From Candidatus Obscuribacterales bacterium (lineage in GTDB: Bacteria; Cyanobacteriota; Vampirovibrionia; Obscuribacterales; Obscuribacteraceae): 64,000 nucleotides of DNA. This document shows, piece after piece, positions 44,119 through 52,583 of this stretch. Positions within the stretch are counted from its first letter, which is position 1. Every line of letters begins with the position of its first letter. Below the pieces are notes generated by a model that had not been told where the DNA came from, did not search any database, and worked only from the letters and a program-made list of their open reading frames with translations. The position numbers and the translations under genes are program-made. The DNA lies in NCBI GenBank assembly GCA_019744775.1, contig JAIETZ010000003.1, positions 62,001 to 126,000 of the forward strand. Direction: 5' to 3'.

Positions 44119-44340
44119 ATGTACGAACGAAAAAACCTGTTTACAATATCGAACTCCGGCAAGCAAGCTATTAATTTCGCCGACACCAGGCTCTGGAAGG
44201 TGGTTACCCGAATGATTGGTCTAAAAGCGAGTGTCCTTGCGGTCATAACCCTAAGCATTTACCTGGCAGCAAACAACCAGGCTTCAATGCAGGTGCAGGA
44301 AGTCAAAAAAACAGTGATAGAGCGTTTGCAGCAAAACTAA
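44119..44340 (+). CDS. Possible small membrane protein
   Basis: 73-codon frame with one hydrophobic segment (MIGLKASVLAVITLSIYLAA) after about 31 polar residues and a short charged tail (VQEVKKTVIERLQQN). Met32 could also be the start. Ribosome site weak. The frame starts 63 bases after gcvH. Composition is plausible, but no family is recognised. Confidence 0.4.
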   Translation: MYERKNLFTISNSGKQAINFADTRLWKVVTRMIGLKASVLAVITLSIYLAANNQASMQVQEVKKTVIERLQQN

Positions 44341-44458
44341 GTCAGCGCTTGACATTTCGCAAACATCTCTTAATTTAGCCCCCAACGGGGTTTAGTCGAT
44401 CTATAGTGGAGTTATCAGCCGATCTGTTTTCGCGCGGTAAATTAAGCGAGGTCGGGAT

Positions 44459-44737
44459 ATGAAACCAGTAATTCTCGCGTCGATAATAATGGTGGTAGCG
44501 CCTGCTTACGCTCAGGATGCGCCTGGTTCTTTTGCTAATCCGGAAGACTCTGCATTCAAATTGCGCGCCGAATGTTTCGGCATGCATGACTTGCCTAACT
44601 TTGAATTGAAAGATTGGCCGCAGAGACCTGAAGTCGATGCCGGCATAGTCAATCAAATTGATGCGGTAAAAACAGAAGTGCCAGACTGGCATGGACTGCA
44701 TCACCTAGTTCCAGGATCAGGCGTAGCGAAGAACTAG
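44459..44737 (+). CDS. Small secreted protein
   Basis: 92 residues. Signal peptide MKPVILASIIMVVAPAYA, then Ala-Gln-Asp, leaving a mature part of about 74 residues with aromatic and acidic composition (DLPNFELKDWPQRPEVDAG) and one Cys. Not recognised. A TTGACA at 44349-44354 has no good -10 at standard distance. A short hairpin (CCCC-CAAC-GGGG) lies upstream at about 44380-44392. Confidence 0.6.
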   Translation: MKPVILASIIMVVAPAYAQDAPGSFANPEDSAFKLRAECFGMHDLPNFELKDWPQRPEVDAGIVNQIDAVKTEVPDWHGLHHLVPGSGVAKN

Positions 44738-44747
44738 GATGACAAAA

Positions 44748-44768
44748 GGGTGCATGCAATGCGCGTAC
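44748..44768. repeat. Dispersed palindrome, copy 4 (opposite orientation)
   Basis: GGGTGCATGCAATGCGCGTAC; its reverse complement GTACGCGCATTGCATGCACCC closely resembles copy 2, including the flanking GTAC. It lies between the small secreted protein gene and the alkyltransferase-like gene. Confidence 0.6.
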
Positions 44769-44805
44769 GAGGACAGGCATCGCAAGTTCCTTTCGGGCGG
44801 ACGAA

Positions 44806-45162
44806 TTAGTCATCCGGCGAAGACAAGCCCTCTTTCCAGAGGTGTTTCGGTAGATCCATTTTTTCTTCGGCGTCGAATTTTATTCCTTCGGACATCAGCA
44901 ATTTCTTCTGCAAGCCAGGCAGAATATTCGGGTTCTTGTGAGTGGAAAGTTTTCCTTGGCTGTTAATTACTCGATGCCATGGCACATTGGTTGCGTTGTA
45001 TTTGCCCGGCTTATTGGGATTTTTTGCAAGTGCTTGCATTGCCCAGCCGACGCCTTGTGCGCTCAAGCGGCCGTTGAGCACATTCGAGATGAGTCCATAG
45101 GTAAGCACTTTGCCTTTGGGTATGCGGCAAACGATTGCGTAGACCTGTTCGTAGACTGACAC
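44806..45162 (-). CDS. Alkyltransferase-like protein (ATL)
   Basis: 118 residues, the C-terminal DNA-binding domain of O6-alkylguanine alkyltransferases. The active-site motif PCHRV reads PWHRVI (Trp62), so alkyl transfer is impossible. This is the hallmark of ATL proteins, which bind O6-alkylguanine and flag it for nucleotide excision repair. KGKVLTYGLISNVL and VGWAMQALAKNP are typical of the helix-turn-helix region. It starts 4 bases after the stop of the upstream membrane protein gene on the same strand. Confidence 0.92.
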   Translation of the reverse strand: MSVYEQVYAIVCRIPKGKVLTYGLISNVLNGRLSAQGVGWAMQALAKNPNKPGKYNATNVPWHRVINSQGKLSTHKNPNILPGLQKKLLMSEGIKFDAEEKMDLPKHLWKEGLSSPDD

Positions 45163-45166
45163 CTAG

Positions 45167-45787
45167 TTAAGGGCTTGCGTCTTGTGGAAGTTCAGGGACA
45201 ACTGACTTGCGTTCTTTAGGAGCCTTGGGATTTGTCTCTGTTACTTCGGCGCCGGCTTTTAATTGTGTTGAAGATGGTTCGAAGTCTTCAGTAATTATTT
45301 CTTGCGCTAATTTGAAAAATCTAGAACCCGGTTCAATTTGTCCTAATTCACGAATAGCGCCTTGCACATCGTTTTGCAATTCAAGTTTATCCATAGCATC
45401 GAGATAGAGAGCTTGATTCAACAACTCTTGCGTATCTGCTCCCGGCATAGCAAATATATTTGGCACAGGTGTGCCGCGCAGTATTGCAATGGCTGCAGGA
45501 TAATTGCGTTGCGTAATGCATTGTTCGGCAGTATGCGTAACGTAGATTTTGAAAAGTCCGATTGAAAAACCGCCGACTGTAATTAAGAGTCCTGCACCAA
45601 GCACAAGATCCAACCACATCGGATGACGGAAGCGTTTGGACGCAGGAATGTCGGGCTCTTCCAATACTTCATCGAGAATTTTTGAGACGTGATGTTGCTC
45701 CAAGTGATGCTCTGCACCACCGGCGTTTTCACCAGTCGACTTATTTAAGTCCTCTTCTGGGGCCCGGTCTGACGTTGAATCAGCCAT
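45167..45787 (-). CDS. Single-pass membrane protein, unknown
   Basis: 206 residues: a charged cytoplasmic N-terminus of about 50 residues with a His-rich patch (EHHLEQHHV), one membrane segment (LDLVLGAGLLITVGGFSIGLF), an extracytoplasmic helical domain (EQCITQRNYPAAIAILRG; DVQGAIRELGQIEPGSRFFKLA) with TPR-like character, and a polar tail. Not recognised. Same strand as the ATL gene, 4 bases apart. Confidence 0.65.
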   Translation of the reverse strand: MADSTSDRAPEEDLNKSTGENAGGAEHHLEQHHVSKILDEVLEEPDIPASKRFRHPMWLDLVLGAGLLITVGGFSIGLFKIYVTHTAEQCITQRNYPAAIAILRGTPVPNIFAMPGADTQELLNQALYLDAMDKLELQNDVQGAIRELGQIEPGSRFFKLAQEIITEDFEPSSTQLKAGAEVTETNPKAPKERKSVVPELPQDASP

Positions 45788-45933
45788 TGTCGAATCCTTG
45801 TAGTAAGTTCGTGACCTATTCGGAACCCTGCAAGTATTACCTTATCACGCTTTTAGGGCACATGCCAGTGAAGAGATCGCCTGAAACTACCGTCCCGCGC
45901 GCTTTTTGCTGAAAGTTGTGAAGGCTTTACACT

Positions 45934-47706
45934 TTATCGGGCTGATGACAAAACCTTCTCCAGGTCTTGTCTCTGATAAGGATCAAACTCAGTCTTAAGC
46001 TTTTGCTCGACTGCGCGACAGACAGCCTGTCCATGACCTTTTGAAGCCAATTGCAGAAGACTTGCTTTTGCTTGTCGCTTGATGGAAGGCTCTTTTGACT
46101 GACTAAGGGTGGCGACGGTTTTAGTTATTAGGTTGGTCATGCCTAACTGTCCGACAGCCTTATAAGCCACTACTTTCACAGGTGTAGACGGATCATTTAT
46201 GGCTTCCTCTACTAGATGAGCGCATTTGTCGTCCATGAGTCCCGGCTCGGAGGCAATTACCGATAATAATGATTCGAAAGCCATCTGTCGTTTGTCGGCG
46301 GCATAGTCACGACTAGCAGTGAAGAGCACTTCGTAGCTTTCCTTTGTCGGCAAAGTACCGAGGGCTCTCAGGATTATCCAGTAGGTTAATGCTGCTCGAG
46401 CATCTTCTTCCATTATCGGTTGCGCGCTCAATGGTTGAGAAGTACGTTCTTGCAAATTGACCAGTTTGTGCAGCATAGCAATTAGTCTGGGAACTGCTTG
46501 CTTATCTTTCAACAGAGATAAAGCGTCAATTGCTTCATTGGTGATAGGTGAATTGTTATCGAGGGCACGCTCTAGACTTTCATTTGCTTCAACGATGCCT
46601 AATTTGCCTGCTAAATATGCGGCATGACGCATTTGTCCAAGGGCGTCATTGTTTGCGTTTGCCGTGTTGTTTAAGCAGGCAACAATTGCATCGGCTGTTG
46701 ATTTATTGGCGAAACTATCGAGAATGGATTGAATCTCCGCATCGAGATTCGCTTCTGTTATTTGTTCCTGATTTTTCTTCAGCCAATTGGCCAGCATGAG
46801 GCTGGCGCGAATTTGTCTGGGTTCTGCTTTTGTTGCTTTACTAATTGTCGCAAAGCAGTCAGGTAAGCCAAGATCAAAGCCAATGTCGCTGTTGAATGTT
46901 TGTCCGGTGGCTTCGATAATCTGTATGACCATTTCCAGCGCGGCTTGGTAGACGATAGGATCATTTGTTTTCAGAAGCTCAGAAATTTTGTGTTGTCTGG
47001 CAACGGCTATAGACATGTAGTCTTGCAATGGATGTTTTGCCAATAGTGCATCTGCGAGTTCGTGAGAGATTATCGCTGAGGGCCATAAAGCTAAAGCTCT
47101 TGCTGTGTCTACGCGCAGCCAGTTTTCTTCGTCGTATAAATAGGGCAACAAGGCTTCTTTGGCTTGGTCGGTGCCAAGGCGACCAAGCGCGTAAGAAATA
47201 TGGGCAAATGAAATCTTGCCGTCGTATGTGGTGTCATCAAGCAATTTCGTCAAGTGATGAGAAGCTTGCTTGCAGTTGAGATCGGCTAGCATGCTGGCAG
47301 CATTTGCCCGCACGCGCCAGTCGCTGTTGCAGATTGGTACAACATTGGGATCAGCATTATCCTCATCTGCGGGCAGAAGAAGATCAATCATTTTCTGTCT
47401 AGCACCGTCTTCATTTGTTAGCTCAAGAACAATTGCCGCTAATTTCTCACCCCACCAGAGTGGTGGAATTTTCAAAGCAATTGATAGTTGGACAGAGCTT
47501 TCGGATTCCAGCGCTTGTTTTATATCGGCACGTACGTCACGAAATTCACGTTGGTTTTCCGGTGAAGAGCCAATCAGTCCATGATAGATAAGGAAGTGTT
47601 CCAGCTCAAAATCGTCGACAGCGACTTTAGGAGTTTCCTTCAGTCCGGAAGCCAAACGCTTGAATTGCTTTACCACTCTAGTGAATAATGTTGTCATAGC
47701 GCCCAT
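45934..47706 (-). CDS. HEAT-repeat protein
   Basis: About 590 residues of helical repeats of the HEAT/PBS type (RVRANAASMLADLNCKQASHHL, GKISFAHISYALGRLGTDQAKEAL, NEAIDALSLLKDKQAVPRLIAML, TPVKVVAYKAVGQLGMTNLI). No signal peptide, so a cytosolic scaffold. Met19 of the open frame (47706) is used here; Met22 (47697) is equally possible and neither has a strong ribosome site. Divergent from the MscS gene, 44 bases apart. Confidence 0.82.
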   Translation of the reverse strand: MGAMTTLFTRVVKQFKRLASGLKETPKVAVDDFELEHFLIYHGLIGSSPENQREFRDVRADIKQALESESSVQLSIALKIPPLWWGEKLAAIVLELTNEDGARQKMIDLLLPADEDNADPNVVPICNSDWRVRANAASMLADLNCKQASHHLTKLLDDTTYDGKISFAHISYALGRLGTDQAKEALLPYLYDEENWLRVDTARALALWPSAIISHELADALLAKHPLQDYMSIAVARQHKISELLKTNDPIVYQAALEMVIQIIEATGQTFNSDIGFDLGLPDCFATISKATKAEPRQIRASLMLANWLKKNQEQITEANLDAEIQSILDSFANKSTADAIVACLNNTANANNDALGQMRHAAYLAGKLGIVEANESLERALDNNSPITNEAIDALSLLKDKQAVPRLIAMLHKLVNLQERTSQPLSAQPIMEEDARAALTYWIILRALGTLPTKESYEVLFTASRDYAADKRQMAFESLLSVIASEPGLMDDKCAHLVEEAINDPSTPVKVVAYKAVGQLGMTNLITKTVATLSQSKEPSIKRQAKASLLQLASKGHGQAVCRAVEQKLKTEFDPYQRQDLEKVLSSAR

Positions 47707-47750
47707 TTTAGAATACCGGCGTTGCAAAAGGCAGAAAGGACGGTACAAAC

Positions 47751-48776
47751 TTGGACCCAAACGCTGATTTATGGCAGCACCTTGTTTACCTAGCCACGCG
47801 AGGCCCCATGGTTGTGCCTTTGTGGGCTGCAGGGCTCTGGCTTATTCTTCTTTTAACAAGGAAAGGTGTCTTAAAGATCACGTGGCATTGGCTGGGTGTC
47901 AAGGATGAAACGCTTGTTAAAGAGCTTAGTAATCGACTCGACGTGCCGTTTCAACTGCTTCTGGTGTTGTTAGCTGCTCTGCCATTTATTCGTATGATTG
48001 GCGGCGAGTTTGGACAGACGCTCGAGAAAGCCTCTTTCTTCATTGCAGCGTTTCTTGTCTGTCACGTACTTATTCAATCTTTGGACTTGCTGGTAGTCCG
48101 TTGGTATCTAGGCAAAGTAAAAGCGACAAGTGTTTCGCCGGCGTTTCACTTTCTGTTTTTTACTGTGTTGTATGTCTCAGTACTTTTGTTACTGATGGAT
48201 GCCGTTCTGAGCATGAATGTGTTGCCACTTCTTGCAACATCAACAATTGCTACGGCTGTTTTAGGTTTAGCATTGCAGGATACACTGAAAAATATATTTG
48301 CCGGTCTAACAATCAGCATGGAAAAGAGCTTCCGCCCAGGTGATTGGGTGATGTTTAAGATGGACAGTGGTGCGGAAATCCTCGGTGAAATCAGTGAAAT
48401 TGGTTGGCGTTCAATAAAAATACGCACGCATGCACGTAATTACTTGATGGTGCCGAATGCACAATTTCTGTCACAACAACTGATCAATTTGAGTTTCCCT
48501 AATTCGGTCCATGCAGTCATATTGGAAATTCCAGTGGCAAAGGAATTAGCACCACATACCGTTTCGCAAGCACTTTTGAAAGCCTTGGATTCAGTCAAGG
48601 AAGTTGCGGATGATCCAAAACCATCTGTTAGACCTGGCAAGATTTGCCCCGACGAAGTTATTTATAAGCTGCAGTATTTCACTGACAAGGTGACTGAAAA
48701 AGACCGCCTGAATGGACTTATTCTAGAAGCGGCATGGCAAGAGCTTTCTGCGATAGGCGCAATTGCTGCTAAGTGA
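47751..48776 (+). CDS. MscS-family mechanosensitive channel
   Basis: 341 residues: four or five hydrophobic helices (about 18-35, 65-82, 92-112, 128-150), the pore-lining helix TSTIATAVLGLALQDTLKNIFAGL, then the beta domain GDWVMFKMDSGAEILGEISEIGWRSIKIRT with YLMVPNAQFLSQQLINLS, and a C-terminal alpha-beta domain. It releases solutes on osmotic downshock. TTG start at 47751 with AAAGGACGG about 7 bases before it. Confidence 0.93.
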   Translation: MDPNADLWQHLVYLATRGPMVVPLWAAGLWLILLLTRKGVLKITWHWLGVKDETLVKELSNRLDVPFQLLLVLLAALPFIRMIGGEFGQTLEKASFFIAAFLVCHVLIQSLDLLVVRWYLGKVKATSVSPAFHFLFFTVLYVSVLLLLMDAVLSMNVLPLLATSTIATAVLGLALQDTLKNIFAGLTISMEKSFRPGDWVMFKMDSGAEILGEISEIGWRSIKIRTHARNYLMVPNAQFLSQQLINLSFPNSVHAVILEIPVAKELAPHTVSQALLKALDSVKEVADDPKPSVRPGKICPDEVIYKLQYFTDKVTEKDRLNGLILEAAWQELSAIGAIAAK

Positions 48777-48822
48777 TAAACTACAATGGCTATTACATAG
48801 CGTGGGCAGCCAGGAGGATCTT

Positions 48823-49962
48823 GTGAATACGTTCTTAAGTGCATCTCAGGAATCACTGAAGGAAAAATATCAGGCTTTTGCAAAGAGCACGATCGAGCCG
48901 CAGGCAAAGGCCCTGGAAGAGCACAAAGTTTCACTGAAAGATTTTCTCAAGACAGTCGGACAATCCGGCTATTGTGGTATCACTGTTCCGAAAGAATTCG
49001 GCGGACAGGGTGGTTCGCTTCTTGATCTGATTTTGTTTGTTGAATCGGCATGTTCATATGAGCCCGGCTTGGGCATGACTCTTGCTTGTCACACGGCAGC
49101 AATTGAGCTTATCAAAAAATATGGGAGCGAAACTCAGAAATCAAGATTCTTACCGCTTCTGGCTACTGGCGAAATTGTCGCCACCGTAGCTTTTGCTGAA
49201 GAAAACGCCGGCACCGATTGGCAGGCTGTAGAAACAAAAGCAATTAGTGAATCGGGCAAGCTTGTCTTAGACGGTAAAAAAGTTTGGACCGTTAATGGTG
49301 AAATTGCCGGCTTGATGGTTGTGCTTGTTCGCTCAGGCGACAAACTTTCATTGCTCTTGGTGAATTTAAATCCGGATGCTATTGCGGGCGGAACGTTGAA
49401 TTGCAGCCCTGATAAGGCACGCCTGGGTCTGCGTTCGTGCTTTGTAAACGATGTTGAGTTCAAAAGTATGAAAATTGCAGAGGACAGCTTGCTCGGCACA
49501 GACACTCAAGCGATTGCCATGGCCAATTATGTAGCCGATGTAGCGAAAGCAGTCTTATCTGCTTCTTGCATCGGACTAACCGAGGCTGCTCTCAAAGAAT
49601 CAGTTAAGCATGCTCGGGATCGCAAACAATTCGGTGTCAATATCGGGCAGTTCCAAGGAATTCAGTGGAAGTTGGCCGACATATCGACTGAACTAGAAGG
49701 AGCGCGCTTGCAGACTTATAGAGCCGCTTGGTCGCACGATGAACGTCCTGAGAATTTCCGCCGCTTTTCAGCAATGGCTAAATTGTTTGCCTCAAAAGTA
49801 GCAAAAGTCCACAGTGGCGAAGCCATGCAGGTTTTGGGTACTTTCGGTATTAGTGCTGATTCTGCATTGGAGCGCTTTTACAGAGACGCAAAAATGACCG
49901 AAATATGCCTGGGTACATCAGAGGCGCAGAAGTTAGTTTTAGTGGACGAACTGGGTATATAA
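48823..49962 (+). CDS. Acyl-CoA dehydrogenase homologue with altered active site
   Basis: About 379 residues with the full three-domain ACAD layout: GYCGITVPKEFGGQGGS, TVAFAEENAGTDWQAVETKA, KKVWTVNGEIAGLMVVL, ARDRKQFGVNIGQFQGIQWKLAD and FRDAK-type end RDAKMTEICLGTSEAQ. The catalytic Glu of the YEGT motif is Leu (CLGT), and the alternative Glu position of the isovaleryl type reads Ala (DVAKAVLSA). GTG 48823 with AGGAGGA 4 bases upstream is far better than the upstream ATG 48763. Flavin binding is likely; dehydrogenation is doubtful. Confidence 0.88.
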   Translation: MNTFLSASQESLKEKYQAFAKSTIEPQAKALEEHKVSLKDFLKTVGQSGYCGITVPKEFGGQGGSLLDLILFVESACSYEPGLGMTLACHTAAIELIKKYGSETQKSRFLPLLATGEIVATVAFAEENAGTDWQAVETKAISESGKLVLDGKKVWTVNGEIAGLMVVLVRSGDKLSLLLVNLNPDAIAGGTLNCSPDKARLGLRSCFVNDVEFKSMKIAEDSLLGTDTQAIAMANYVADVAKAVLSASCIGLTEAALKESVKHARDRKQFGVNIGQFQGIQWKLADISTELEGARLQTYRAAWSHDERPENFRRFSAMAKLFASKVAKVHSGEAMQVLGTFGISADSALERFYRDAKMTEICLGTSEAQKLVLVDELGI

Positions 49963-49989
49963 GCAGTTGACTACAATAGGGCGCCCAAG

Positions 49990-51147
49990 ATGAGAAACAA
50001 AATCCTCGCTTTGTCTGTCGCTTTTGGCTTTTGCATTTCTTCAATGTCCGCTTGGGGTGCTGCTTTTGAAGAAGGCGTAAAGCTTTTTGGACAGCGCAAC
50101 TTCAAAGCTGCTGCGCTGAAATTCGATCAGGCGGTAAAGAATAATCCCAATGACAGTAATGCCTTTTACTACAGAGCGCTTAATTATCAATATTTGGGCG
50201 ATAGAGCTAAAGCAAGTGCTGCCTACCAACAAATCATGCAAAAATTTCCTTATAGTACAGCAGCACAATATGCTCAACAAGCGCTAGCTCAGCCGGAAAA
50301 GCCGAGTCGTGCATCTAGAAGTTCGGGCACGCATGATTTTCAATCGTCTTTTGGCGCTGATCCGGAGCAGACAAAAATACACTTTACGAAACAAGGTAAG
50401 TCCTTGGTTGTTGATGCCGAGCTGAATAACAGGCGAATACCGGTAATTTTTGATACGGGTGCTGAGGATTGCGTGTTTGGTACAAATCACTTGAGGCAAC
50501 TTGGTATCAATCCACCGACAGGGCCGGCAACAGGACAGGCAGCCGGCGTAGGTTCGGCAGAGCCCGTCAAAACTTGGCAGATGAACGTTGAATTGAAAAT
50601 TGGTCAAATCAAGCGCTCAAATTTTCCCATCAGCGTTCAGGAAAACCTGCCTACAGAGCCACTTTTAGGACAATCATTTTTCAAAGACTTTGAATACACG
50701 ATTGACGACAGCATAAGTACAATAGAGTTATCGAAACGGGGTGGTGGTGCAAGGGCGTCTTCTGGTTCAGATAGTAATTCCGTGCCGTTTACACAAGAAG
50801 GTAAAGAATTAGTAGTAAGCGTGGATGTTAACGGCAAGAAGTGTCAGATGTATTTTGATACAGGAGCCGAAGGAATTACATTCACAAAAGAGCAAGCGCG
50901 GACACTTGGACTTTCCATACCGGAAGATGCTGAGCAAGGCACAAGCATGGGAATTGGCGGCACTACTAATTCTGTCAGTTTCACAGTGCAGAGAATGCGT
51001 ATGGGGCCAATTGAGAAAAGCGATATTCCGGTGAGTGTAATTGAGGCAGGTAAGATGCCGAAACCGCTTCTTGGTCAAACATTTTATGGTGGTTGGCAGT
51101 ACACAATCGATAACCAGAATAAGGTAATTAGGTTTCTAAGGCGCTAG
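49990..51147 (+). CDS. Secreted TPR protein with two retropepsin-like domains
   Basis: 385 residues: signal peptide (to about AWGAA), a short TPR region (about 25-100), then two similar clan AA aspartic protease domains. Domain 1 has VIFDTGAEDCVF (Asp155) and PLLGQSFF; domain 2 has MYFDTGAEGITF (Asp290) and PLLGQTFY. The catalytic motifs are about 135 residues apart. The pair could form one pepsin-like active site within the chain or two homodimeric sites. Both DTG triads are intact. 2 bases before the glycosyltransferase gene. Confidence 0.87.
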   Translation: MRNKILALSVAFGFCISSMSAWGAAFEEGVKLFGQRNFKAAALKFDQAVKNNPNDSNAFYYRALNYQYLGDRAKASAAYQQIMQKFPYSTAAQYAQQALAQPEKPSRASRSSGTHDFQSSFGADPEQTKIHFTKQGKSLVVDAELNNRRIPVIFDTGAEDCVFGTNHLRQLGINPPTGPATGQAAGVGSAEPVKTWQMNVELKIGQIKRSNFPISVQENLPTEPLLGQSFFKDFEYTIDDSISTIELSKRGGGARASSGSDSNSVPFTQEGKELVVSVDVNGKKCQMYFDTGAEGITFTKEQARTLGLSIPEDAEQGTSMGIGGTTNSVSFTVQRMRMGPIEKSDIPVSVIEAGKMPKPLLGQTFYGGWQYTIDNQNKVIRFLRR

Positions 51148-51149
51148 GC

Positions 51150-51920
51150 ATGAAAAAGCCGACTCTTTCTGTTGTGATAATTGCCCTCAATGAAGAGAGG
51201 CACATAGGCGATGTGTTGGCTGCGGCAACGCCTCTTGCAGACGAGATCATTCTCGTTGATTCCGGATCGACAGATAGAACTATTGAAATCGCAAAGAGCT
51301 TTAACGCAAAAGTCATTCATCAAGATTGGTTGGGTTACGGTAAACAAAAAAACTTTGCTATTGCGCAGGCTACCAGCGACTGGATATTGAGCCTTGATGG
51401 TGACGAGATAATGACACCGGAGCTTGTTGCAGAAATTGGTGCTGTTTTGGAAAGCTCGCGCATAAACGAATTTGATGGCTTCAAAATCCCGCGCATGCTT
51501 CATGTAGGTGGTGTGCCTATAGCGCATGGTGGATTCTACCCGGACAGGCATTTGCGCCTTTTTCGTCGCGGCAAGGGCAAGTTTAACGACCGGCTTGTGC
51601 ATGAATCTGTAGTCGTTGATGGACCGCTGGATAATCTCAATCACGCTCTTAAAAATATGGCTTACGAAAACCCGCAGGAGTTTGCCCAGTCAATGGAAAA
51701 CTTTGCGCGCTTGTCGGCCAAGCAGCGACTAGTGAGCGGCGCAAGCTGGTGGCATACAAGCAGAATCAATGAGTTGATTCATCCCGGTTGGACATTTGTC
51801 TATCGCTATTTCGCACGCCTGGGCTTTTTAGATGGATCACTTGGGCTGCAGTTGCAGCTTGCGTACAGTGATTACGTGCGCAATAAGATCAAATACTTGC
51901 GCGACGAAATAAAGAAATAG
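51150..51920 (+). CDS. Family 2 glycosyltransferase (WaaE/KdtX-like)
   Basis: 256 residues: LSVVIIALNEERHIGDVL, VDSGSTDRTIEIAKSF, DWLGYGKQKNFA, and the metal-binding LSLDGDE, followed by HLRLFRRGKGKFNDRLVHE, the pattern of beta-1,4-glucosyltransferases acting on lipopolysaccharide core or other envelope glycans. The acceptor is not known. Starts 2 bases after the retropepsin-like gene and likely shares its transcript. Confidence 0.92.
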   Translation: MKKPTLSVVIIALNEERHIGDVLAAATPLADEIILVDSGSTDRTIEIAKSFNAKVIHQDWLGYGKQKNFAIAQATSDWILSLDGDEIMTPELVAEIGAVLESSRINEFDGFKIPRMLHVGGVPIAHGGFYPDRHLRLFRRGKGKFNDRLVHESVVVDGPLDNLNHALKNMAYENPQEFAQSMENFARLSAKQRLVSGASWWHTSRINELIHPGWTFVYRYFARLGFLDGSLGLQLQLAYSDYVRNKIKYLRDEIKK

Positions 51921-51931
51921 GTCAAAAAATA

Positions 51932-51956
51932 AGAGGCGCATGTAATGCGCCCCTTA
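51932..51956. repeat. Dispersed palindrome, copy 5 (opposite orientation)
   Basis: GAGGCGCATGTAATGCGCCCC; its reverse complement GGGGCGCATTACATGCGCCTC differs from copy 3 only by A for G in the centre and one end base. It lies between the convergent glycosyltransferase and khpA genes. Confidence 0.65.
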
Positions 51957-51978
51957 CAAAGATAATCACAAGACCGGA

Positions 51979-52359
51979 CTAGTACTCGTCTGAGTGTTGC
52001 TCTTCACCTTGAGAGTTGATATCGATGTCGACCTTTTTGCCACGGCGGCTGGCGGCTGATTTAACCAGCAGGCGTAGTGCAGAAATGGTCTTGCCGCCTT
52101 TGCCGATAAGTCTGCCCGTATGTTCGGGATCGCAACTTACGGACAAGCGGAGGCGTCTTTCGTCGATGGGTTCTCTGATGAACTGGATACTGGAGGAATC
52201 GCGCGCCAGCACAGTGAGGACGTACTGCGCTAAATCCTCGGCAGCGGTTGAGTCACTGACGGGGACATATTCTCTTTCGCGACGGTAACCGCCTAGCCTG
52301 CGGCCTTTTTGATAAGGCTTGCGACTGTCTCTGTAGGTTGAGCGCCGTTCTTGATCCAT
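51979..52359 (-). CDS. khpA: KH-domain RNA-binding protein (KhpA-like)
   Basis: 126 residues. The KH domain occupies about 45-115 with [18 protein letters not shown]. The usual protein is about 75-80 residues; here about 40 extra N-terminal residues are basic and Arg/Tyr-rich ([20 protein letters not shown]). With this start the gene overlaps the 3' end of rpsP by 67 bases, and no later Met is available. The ffh-rpsP-khpA order is widely conserved. Confidence 0.87.
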   Translation of the reverse strand: MDQERRSTYRDSRKPYQKGRRLGGYRREREYVPVSDSTAAEDLAQYVLTVLARDSSSIQFIREPIDERRLRLSVSCDPEHTGRLIGKGGKTISALRLLVKSAASRRGKKVDIDINSQGEEQHSDEY

Positions 52360-52523
52360 TTTGAAACTGCTTCTTTGTTAACTTTGAGTTCTTTGGATTT
52401 TGGGTTGTAGTAGCCCACTTCTTCGATGGGCATGCCATCGCGTCTGTTGCGCTGGTCGGTCACCACTATTCTATAGTGTGGAGCCTTAGTTGCGCCTACG
52501 CGCTTCAGCCTGATTTTAACCAC
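52293..52523 (-). CDS. rpsP: 30S ribosomal protein S16
   Basis: 76 residues, standard size. [21 protein letters not shown] and [22 protein letters not shown] are the family signature. Located 60 bases after ffh on the same strand, with khpA overlapping its 3' end. Confidence 0.96.
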   Translation of the reverse strand: MVKIRLKRVGATKAPHYRIVVTDQRNRRDGMPIEEVGYYNPKSKELKVNKEAVSKWIKNGAQPTETVASLIKKAAG

Positions 52524-52583
52524 GGATTTTTCCTCTTAGGACCATTTTGTATATGTAGTCACGATATTCTAGCAAAGCTAGGA

